Shown: piece by piece, positions 22,003 to 27,676 of the stretch
How the letters are laid out: each line of letters begins with the position of its first letter
How positions within the stretch are numbered: the stretch's first letter is position 1
Source of the DNA: UBA3263 sp964549975
GTDB taxonomy: Bacteria > Bacteroidota > Bacteroidia > Bacteroidales > Muribaculaceae
DNA: 27,676 bases
Direction: 5' to 3'
Assembly (NCBI GenBank): GCA_964549975.1
Contig: CAZJWM010000015.1
Location: 1 to 27,676, forward strand
Program-made: the position numbers and the translations under genes
Notes under the pieces: model-generated
Seen by the model: only the letters and a program-made list of their open reading frames with translations
Databases searched by the model: none
Told to the model about the DNA's origin: nothing

Positions 22003-24845
22003 GACGCCTTGCGTCGGCCCACCAGTCGGATAATCTCGCCGATGATAAGCACGGGCGACGTGCCCAGGATGATCACCAGCCAATCGCCGAGGCAGAAGGG
22101 CGTGACGTTGAACATTCGGCCGCCGAATTCCACCAACAAAATTTGTCCGAAGAAGATCACTGCTGCCACGCCGAGGAAGGAGCGGCAGTGACGCAGGTTG
22201 CTCAAGGCCGATTTGCCGGTCATGAACGCCTTGGCGTTAAACATGTTCCAGAATTGAAGCATCACAAACAGTGTGAAAAATTCGCTCAACTCCAGGGCCG
22301 TTAGGCCGTCGTATTGGCCAAGGGTGAATTGGCCCGATGCGATTTGCCATATTCCGGTGATGTCGGCGTGTTGCATAATCAGGAGCACGGCGAGCATCAC
22401 GGCGGTGAACAGTCCGCCCACGCCCAGAATGTTCCAGGCCATTGCGCGAGAGATGATGCTGTCGGTGACGCGGCGCGGCTTTTCGGCCATCACGGAGTGT
22501 GACGGCGGCAGCGAGGCCAGGGCTATGGCGGCAAACGTGTCCATAATCAGGTTGACCCAGAGCATCTGAGTGACCGTCAGCGGCGACTCCGTGCCGATGA
22601 ATGCGCCGATGAGCACCACCAGACAGGCCACCACGTTGATGGTCATCTGAAACATGATGAAGCGTTGAATGTTTTTGTAGAGCGAACGGCCCCACATCAC
22701 GGCGTTGGTGATGGTGCTGAACGAGTTGTCTTGGATGGTCATGTCGCTGGCCTCCTTGGCTACGGCTGTTCCGTCGCCCATGGAGAGGCCCACGTCGGCG
22801 GCGTTGAGCGCCGGGGCGTCGTTGGTGCCGTCGCCGGTGACGGCCACCACCATCCCCTGAGCGCGGAGTGCGCGCACCAGGCGCTCCTTGTCGTTGGGGC
22901 GTGCGCGGCTCATGATTTTCATATCCATCACTCGCGAGGCAACTTCTTCGTCGGAGAGAGCGGCAAACTCCGTGCCGGTGAGGATGTTGCGGTCGGTGTC
23001 GGCGTCGGTCCAGAGGCCTATTTGTCGGCCAATCTCTTTGGCGGTGCCGGGGGTGTCGCCGGTGACGATTTTCACTTGGATGCCGGCGGAGATGCAGTCG
23101 CGAATGGCGGCTGGCACTTCGCGGCGCACCGGGTCGGAGATGGCAAAGATGCCGCCCAAGGTGAGGCCGTTGACGTTGAGTTTGCCGTCAAGGAAAGGCT
23201 CGGCCGTGTCGTCGATTTTGGCGTAGGCAATGGCCAGGGTGCGCATTGCTTTGCTCTGATAGACGAGCAGCTGCTCGGCGATGGCCTCTTTTTCGTCGGC
23301 GGAGAGCGCTGTCATTGCCAGGATGATTTCCGGGGCGCCCTTCACCATCACGGCGCGGCCTCCCAAGGCGGGAGATTGGACAATCGACGCCATATATTTA
23401 TTTTCGGTGGAGAAGGGCAGGCGGTCGATGATTTGCGCCTGCTCGCGCACCACCTGATAGTCCACGCCCTCGTTGTCGAGCCAGAGCAGCAGGGCGCCTT
23501 CGGTGGGGTTGCCCACGGCGGCGATCTGTTCGCGGTCGCTGCGGTCGAGGTTGGCGGTGGTGTTGAAGGCAATCATTTCGGCCACCAAGTCGGCGTTGTC
23601 GCAGCGGATTTGCGCCTCGGCCACCTGCATCCGGTTTTGCGTGAGAGTGCCGGTTTTGTCGGTGCAAATCACTGAGGCGGCACCCATGGTTTCGCAGGCG
23701 TGCATGGTGCGCGGCAGCGTGTTTTCGCGCATGAGTTTGCGCATGCTCAAGGCCAAACTCATAGTCACACTCATGGGCAGGCCTTCTGGCACGGACACCA
23801 CAATCAGCGTCACGGCAATCATCACCGTGTTGAGCACGAAGGTGCAGAGGTCAATCCAGCCTTCGGTGGAGCTCAGGTCGATTTGTCCGGTGGCGGCGTG
23901 AACGGTCAGTCGGCCGACAATCACCAGGATGCCAACGATGTAGCTGGCGCGGGTGATGAGTGTGGCCAGTTTGCTGAGTTTTTCGCTCAGCGGCGTGGGG
24001 GAGCCCTCACTGACCTGCGCGGCCTCGAAGACTCGGCCGCATTCGGTGGCGTCGCCCACCTTGGTCACCTCGGCCGTGCAATAGCCTTCGAGCACAATCG
24101 TGCCTTTGAATATTTCATTCGGCGGGTATGTGGCTTCGGGATTGAAGTCGTCGGGGTTGGTGGTTTTGCTGCATTCGGGTTCGCCCGTGAGCGAAGACTC
24201 ATCCACAGAGAGATTTAGCGACTCCAGCAGACGGCAGTCGGCGGGCACTTCCTCGCCGGCTTCGAGCAACACGATGTCGCCCACCACCACGTCGCGGCGG
24301 GGCACCTCCACGGTGTTGCCGCCGTTGCGCACCACCTTCACCGGGGTGTCGTCGTTCACCTCATTGAGGCTCTGAAATGTCTTTTCGTTGGCGCGTTCCA
24401 GGAAGAAGGCCACGCCCGTGGCCAGCAGCAGCGCCGCGATGATGCCTATCGGCTCGAAGAAGGTGTCGAGCCCCGTGCCGTCGCATTCATACTCATATAT
24501 AGATATGCCAATGGAGAGCACAAAGGCGGCTATCAAGACGCGCATGAGCGGCTCTTTGAAGCCGCCGAAGGTGCCCACCACGAGAATCATCGCCGTGGCA
24601 ACAGCGATGACCAGCGGCATCACCCAGATGCCGGCGCCCATGTCGGCGGTCAGATAGCCGGCGGCGGCGATGCAGGCGGCTGTGAGCACATAGAGTGTAT
24701 AGGCTATGCCGTGGGTGCAGGCCTTGCGCACTTGTTCCCAAAATCCGGACTTCTTGCGTGGGGTCAACACGTTGGCGCCGTGGGCTTGGCGCGAGGCCAG
24801 CACTTGGCTGTCGGTCAGGCCGCTATGATGATGGAGTTGAGTCAT
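21990..24845 (-). CDS. Calcium-translocating P-type ATPase (PMCA-like)
   Basis: The 951-residue product has the full P-type layout: an N-terminal cation-ATPase domain, an actuator loop with LTGEP (219-223), membrane helix 4 with PEGLP (363-367), the phosphorylation site DKTGTLTQNRM with Asp396, and the hinge AVTGDGTNDAPAL. Six C-terminal membrane segments follow. PEGLP in helix 4 marks calcium pumps of the type IIB group. It would export calcium (possibly manganese) from the cytoplasm. It begins at the ATG 24843-24845, 20 nt after luxS ends, so it may belong to the mtnN-luxS mRNA. Confidence 0.92.
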   Translation of the reverse strand: MTQLHHHSGLTDSQVLASRQAHGANVLTPRKKSGFWEQVRKACTHGIAYTLYVLTAACIAAAGYLTADMGAGIWVMPLVIAVATAMILVVGTFGGFKEPLMRVLIAAFVLSIGISIYEYECDGTGLDTFFEPIGIIAALLLATGVAFFLERANEKTFQSLNEVNDDTPVKVVRNGGNTVEVPRRDVVVGDIVLLEAGEEVPADCRLLESLNLSVDESSLTGEPECSKTTNPDDFNPEATYPPNEIFKGTIVLEGYCTAEVTKVGDATECGRVFEAAQVSEGSPTPLSEKLSKLATLITRASYIVGILVIVGRLTVHAATGQIDLSSTEGWIDLCTFVLNTVMIAVTLIVVSVPEGLPMSVTMSLALSMRKLMRENTLPRTMHACETMGAASVICTDKTGTLTQNRMQVAEAQIRCDNADLVAEMIAFNTTANLDRSDREQIAAVGNPTEGALLLWLDNEGVDYQVVREQAQIIDRLPFSTENKYMASIVQSPALGGRAVMVKGAPEIILAMTALSADEKEAIAEQLLVYQSKAMRTLAIAYAKIDDTAEPFLDGKLNVNGLTLGGIFAISDPVRREVPAAIRDCISAGIQVKIVTGDTPGTAKEIGRQIGLWTDADTDRNILTGTEFAALSDEEVASRVMDMKIMSRARPNDKERLVRALRAQGMVVAVTGDGTNDAPALNAADVGLSMGDGTAVAKEASDMTIQDNSFSTITNAVMWGRSLYKNIQRFIMFQMTINVVACLVVLIGAFIGTESPLTVTQMLWVNLIMDTFAAIALASLPPSHSVMAEKPRRVTDSIISRAMAWNILGVGGLFTAVMLAVLLIMQHADITGIWQIASGQFTLGQYDGLTALELSEFFTLFVMLQFWNMFNAKAFMTGKSALSNLRHCRSFLGVAAVIFFGQILLVEFGGRMFNVTPFCLGDWLVIILGTSPVLIIGEIIRLVGRRKASQRL

Positions 24846-24865
24846 GGTAGAGGGGGGTGGGGGTG

Positions 24866-25351
24866 TTAGTCTTCGGGGTAGTTGAAATTGGCGTCGGTGG
24901 GGTGGGCGAGCACTTCGTCGAGGAATGTGCGCGCCAGAGCCTTGGCGGCGTCAAGGTCGTTGAACGTGTAGTTGCCGCAATCGCGCGCGGTGGCGCCGGG
25001 GATTTCGCCGGTGAAGTCGGCAATGAAACGCCACATGCGGCGCATCAGCTCCAGCAGGTCTTGCGGCCGGAGGTCGCCCTGCATCAGCAGATAGCAGCCG
25101 GTGCAGCAGCCCATCGGGCCCCAATAGACCACGCGGTCTTTCCACTCGGGGTCGTTGCGCAGATAGGTGGCGGCAAGGTGTTCGATGGTGTGGAGTGCGC
25201 GGGGCGAGGCCGCCTCTTGGCGGTTGGGCTCGGTGAGACGCACGTCGAAGGTGGTGACCACGTCGCCCGAGGGGGTGACGTCGCGGCGGCTCACGTAGAT
25301 GCCGCGCAGCAGATGGTTGTGGTCGATGGTGAATGATGCTATCTTTTTCAT
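24866..25351 (-). CDS. luxS: S-ribosylhomocysteine lyase LuxS
   Basis: The 161-residue product has the zinc motif HTIEH (His54, His58), the third ligand Cys125 in RDCGNY, and the catalytic Cys82 in MGCCTGCY (usual form GCRTG; the Arg is Cys83 here). It cleaves S-ribosylhomocysteine to homocysteine and the AI-2 precursor DPD. The start overlaps mtnN by ATGA, so both steps of the activated methyl cycle are in one operon. Confidence 0.95.
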   Translation of the reverse strand: MKKIASFTIDHNHLLRGIYVSRRDVTPSGDVVTTFDVRLTEPNRQEAASPRALHTIEHLAATYLRNDPEWKDRVVYWGPMGCCTGCYLLMQGDLRPQDLLELMRRMWRFIADFTGEIPGATARDCGNYTFNDLDAAKALARTFLDEVLAHPTDANFNYPED

Positions 25352-26025
25352 TTCAAGGAGGATATGATGCAGGAGATGAGCTCCATAGTTTCACGCGGAG
25401 CTTCCGTCCAGAAACTTTCGTATTGGGCGCCGTTGTCGGCCACCTCTCCGGGTGTGTCGGAGATGACGCGCAGGCAGGCGAAGTCCACTCCGGCTTTGTG
25501 GCAGGTTTGCGCCAGGGCGCCGCTCTCCATGTCCACGCCCACGCAGTCGGGGAACATCGTGCGGATGCGCTCCACCGTGGCCGTTGAGTCGACGAACACG
25601 TCGCCGCTGGCAATCAGTCCGCTAACGGCTCCGTGGGCAGTTGCGGCGTTGACCACAGCTTCGGCACCTTCGAAGTAGAGCGGGCAGTCGGCCGCTTGGC
25701 CGGGGATGGTGCCGGGGCCGCACCACACGTCGTGGTAGGCCACACGCTTTGCCACCACCACGTCGAGCACTTTCACGGCAGAGCCGGTGCCGCCGGCCAC
25801 GCCCGTGTTGATCACCAGGTCGGGGCCGAATGCGTCAATCAGGGCTTTGCAACCCAGGGCGGCGTTGACCTTGCCGATGCCGCACTGCATGGCGGCCACA
25901 GAGTGGGCACCGATGCGTCCCAGGGTGATGTCGTAACCGTCGCGTGAGGTGGTGGTGCACTCACTCATCAGGGGGAGAAGCAGTTGCATCTCCTTGCCCA
26001 TGGCCACTATAATAGCTACTTTCAT
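25348..26025 (-). CDS. mtnN: 5'-methylthioadenosine/S-adenosylhomocysteine nucleosidase
   Basis: The 225-residue product has the MTAN blocks: Glu12 in AMGKEM, VINTGVAGG (72-80), VDMESGALAQ with Glu167 and VISDTPGE with the catalytic Asp190. It removes adenine from S-adenosylhomocysteine and methylthioadenosine, supplying S-ribosylhomocysteine to LuxS directly downstream. Gene start is the ATG at 26023-26025. Promoter-like TAACTTTG on the minus strand lies about 43 nt upstream. Confidence 0.95.
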   Translation of the reverse strand: MKVAIIVAMGKEMQLLLPLMSECTTTSRDGYDITLGRIGAHSVAAMQCGIGKVNAALGCKALIDAFGPDLVINTGVAGGTGSAVKVLDVVVAKRVAYHDVWCGPGTIPGQAADCPLYFEGAEAVVNAATAHGAVSGLIASGDVFVDSTATVERIRTMFPDCVGVDMESGALAQTCHKAGVDFACLRVISDTPGEVADNGAQYESFWTEAPRETMELISCIISSLK

Positions 26026-26067
26026 TTTTCGTCTATACTATAATATATATAATGTGTAATCAGGCTA

Positions 26068-26075
26068 CAAAGTTA
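26068..26075 (-). promoter_or_regulatory. -7 element of the mtnN-luxS operon
   Basis: The minus strand reads TAACTTTG (26075-26068). No perfectly spaced -33 TTTG. Confidence 0.5.
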
Positions 26076-26135
26076 GCCAAAATATCTGAGAAATGCGCCA
26101 CGGGCGTCACGGAAACCCATCGGGAGAAGGAAATT

Positions 26136-26144
26136 GGGGGGGGG
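26136..26144. repeat. G9 homopolymer in the mtnN-ompA intergenic region
   Basis: Nine consecutive G lie between the divergent mtnN and ompA promoters. The gap 26026-26442 has no gene; it holds this tract, the mtnN -7 box and two ompA promoters. Confidence 0.8.
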
Positions 26145-26196
26145 ATGGAGCTAAAAATGAGGGAAATTGGCGGGAAAATGAAATTTTTTTCAATAA

Positions 26197-26230
26197 TTTG
26201 TGGGAATTATAGAACTTTTTCCTATCTTTG
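26197..26230 (+). promoter_or_regulatory. Upstream promoter P1 of the ompA-like gene
   Basis: TTTG (26197-26200), a 22-nt spacer and TATCTTTG (26223-26230). Start predicted near 26236. Confidence 0.55.
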
Positions 26231-26314
26231 CGCGTTGTAAGTATATATGATTTGAGGCTAAACGTAAAAGAATAGGACCTTTTTGACCTGAAAACTCGCT
26301 TTTTTGTCCGATTT

Positions 26315-26347
26315 TTTGTGGTAAGTTCTAAAAATTAGTTACCTTTG
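26315..26347 (+). promoter_or_regulatory. Proximal promoter P2 of the ompA-like gene
   Basis: TTTG (26315-26318), a 21-nt spacer and TACCTTTG (26340-26347) match the consensus. The leader would be about 90 nt, A/T-rich and without a strong Shine-Dalgarno, as usual for abundant Bacteroidota mRNAs. Confidence 0.65.
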
Positions 26348-26442
26348 CAGCCTGAATCACATACAAACTATAAAAAATTAACTAAAACGTAGGTAAGAAC
26401 AAATTTAATAAACCATAATTTTTTAACTTCTCACAAAAAGAA

Positions 26443-27612
26443 ATGAAGACTCTTAGTGCTTTTGCAGCCGCTGCCCTCCTTTGCGTGGGCGCTGCTAACG
26501 CTCAGAACGCTGCTCTTGAGACCAGCCGTCTGACCGACAACATTTCGATCACCCTCAAGGGTGGTGCTATCACTCCCCTCCATGGCCAGGGCAAGTCCTT
26601 CTGGCAGAACATGCGCGGTGTAGCAGGTGTGGAACTTCGCAAGCAAATCACCCCCATCTTTGGCCTGGGTGTTGAAGGCGAATGGGCCATTAACACCTCA
26701 CACTGGAACGGTGCTCCCTCCACCCACAACGTGTTCGACGCAAGCTACGTTGGTGCTTTCGGTACCATCAACTTCAACAACCTCTTCGCAGGTTACGCCG
26801 GCCAGCCCCGTCTGTTCGAGGTTGAAGCCGTAGCCGGTGCAGGTTGGCTCCACAGCTATGTTCCCTCTTCCGAAGGTAAGGACTGGAACAGCTTCGGCAC
26901 CAAGGCCGGTTTGAACTTCAACTTCAACCTTGGCGAAGCTAAGGCTTGGACCATCAGCATCAAGCCCGCCGTTATCTGGGATATGACTCCCGGCGATTCT
27001 CACGGCGCAAGCTACACATTCTACAACGGCGACGACGCTGCCTTTGAAATCGAAGCAGGTGTAACCTACCACTTCGGCAACAGCAACGGCACTCACAGCT
27101 TCAAGTACTACGAATGTGACTACACCCCCTACAACGACCAGATCAACGCTCTTCGCGCTCAAAACGCTCAGCTCGAAGCTGCTAACGCTGCTCTGACCGG
27201 TGACAACGCCGACCTCGCTCGTCGTCTCCGCGAATGCGAAAACCGTCCCGCTCAGGTGGTTAAGGAAGTTGAACAAAACAACACCCTCGAATCTGTTCGC
27301 TACGTCTACTACAAGATCGGTTCTTCCAAGATTGCCGCTGACCAACAGCCCAACGTTGAAATGATCGCTTCTTACCTGAAGGCTAACCCCAACGCCACCG
27401 TTGCTGTTAACGGTTACGCTTCCAAGGATGGTAATGCCGACAGCAACATCAAGCTCGCTGCCGCTCGTGCAGAAGCCGTTAAGACCATGCTCGTCAACAA
27501 GTATGGCATCAAGGCTGACCGCATCAAGGCTCAGGGCAACGGTATCGGCGAAATGTTCAAAGAAGACAGCTGGAACCGTGTTGCTATCTGCATCCTCAAC
27601 GATGGTGAATAA
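26443..27612 (+). CDS. OmpA-family outer-membrane protein
   Basis: The 389-residue product has a signal peptide (1-20, ending AANAQ), a beta-barrel-like half with alternating hydrophobic strands (about 30-215, e.g. ISITLKGGAITPL and FEIEAGVTYHF), a short coiled coil rich in Ala/Leu/Asn (about 232-270, INALRAQNAQLEAANAAL), and a C-terminal OmpA domain with TVAVNGYASKDG and NIKLAAARAEAVKTML that binds peptidoglycan. It anchors the outer membrane to the cell wall and is probably very abundant: codons such as AAC, GCT, CGT, CTC and AAG dominate, unlike the neighbours. Two tandem promoters and a strong terminator agree. Confidence 0.93.
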   Translation: MKTLSAFAAAALLCVGAANAQNAALETSRLTDNISITLKGGAITPLHGQGKSFWQNMRGVAGVELRKQITPIFGLGVEGEWAINTSHWNGAPSTHNVFDASYVGAFGTINFNNLFAGYAGQPRLFEVEAVAGAGWLHSYVPSSEGKDWNSFGTKAGLNFNFNLGEAKAWTISIKPAVIWDMTPGDSHGASYTFYNGDDAAFEIEAGVTYHFGNSNGTHSFKYYECDYTPYNDQINALRAQNAQLEAANAALTGDNADLARRLRECENRPAQVVKEVEQNNTLESVRYVYYKIGSSKIAADQQPNVEMIASYLKANPNATVAVNGYASKDGNADSNIKLAAARAEAVKTMLVNKYGIKADRIKAQGNGIGEMFKEDSWNRVAICILNDGE

Positions 27613-27641
27613 TTCACGATAGTCAACCCCAACCCCAATAT

Positions 27642-27675
27642 AAAAGCCACCCCCAACTCCGGGGGTGGCTTTTTC
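27642..27675 (+). terminator. Intrinsic terminator of the ompA-like gene
   Basis: GCCACCCCC (27646-27654) pairs perfectly with GGGGGTGGC (27661-27669) around AACTCC, preceded by AAAA and followed by TTTTT. Confidence 0.9.
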
Positions 27676-27676
27676 G

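Noticed and set aside
21040..22083. 347-residue minus-strand frame
   Set aside because: Antisense to nadK and the ACT-domain gene; shadow of GC-rich codons.
26052..26240. 62-residue plus-strand frame upstream of the ompA-like gene
   Set aside because: It spans the G9 tract and promoter P1 and has no family resemblance or sensible codon use.
1..27676. CRISPR arrays, tRNA or rRNA genes, insertion sequences
   Set aside because: I saw no spaced direct-repeat array, no tRNA-like cloverleaf motifs and no transposase or integrase; the tandem repeats found are short and contiguous.

Overview
The window is a chromosomal segment of a Bacteroidales bacterium, most likely a gut Muribaculaceae-type organism. 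Promoters follow the Bacteroidota pattern (TTTG, about 19-22 nt, TAnnTTTG), Shine-Dalgarno sites are rare, and a MotA/TolQ-ExbD-TonB set sits next to pdxJ and an ACT-protein/nadK pair. A secreted multi-domain protein ends in a Bacteroidales-type C-terminal tail, and an abundant OmpA-family protein closes the window. Taxonomy is inferred from style and gene order, not from a marker-gene search.

Left part (1-5.6 kb): an AT-richer accessory island. A partial AAA ATPase runs off the left edge. After a gene-poor, structured stretch comes a compact minus-strand operon that I read as an undescribed lasso-peptide (RiPP) cluster. In transcription order it has a 43-residue precursor (3541-3672), a 16-bp perfect hairpin, a transglutaminase-like leader peptidase (B2), an asparagine-synthetase-like cyclase (C) with a shortened N-terminus, and an R2K-type ATP-grasp enzyme. 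No separate RRE/B1 protein, transporter or immunity gene is seen. Upstream lie a beta-propeller remnant and a strongly structured candidate RNA gene of about 290 nt with its own promoter and T-tract. An Abi_2-type abortive-infection gene and a candidate small RNA of about 95 nt follow on the plus strand.

Middle part (5.8-13.7 kb): a 1136-residue secreted modular protein, a flippase plus family-2 glycosyltransferase pair for surface polysaccharide, and a plus-strand cassette of zeta-type kinase, 61-residue partner and Fic protein with a palindromic operator-like site.

Right part (13.8-27.7 kb): tightly packed housekeeping genes. These are mutL (endonuclease motif degraded), a diacylglycerol-kinase-family lipid kinase, miaA, a cupin sugar isomerase-like protein, tonB-exbD-exbB, pdxJ, an ACT-domain protein plus nadK, a PEGLP-type calcium P-type ATPase, luxS-mtnN (activated methyl cycle), and an ompA-like gene with tandem promoters and a strong terminator. 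Several neighbours overlap by 4 bp (ATGA) or tail to tail.
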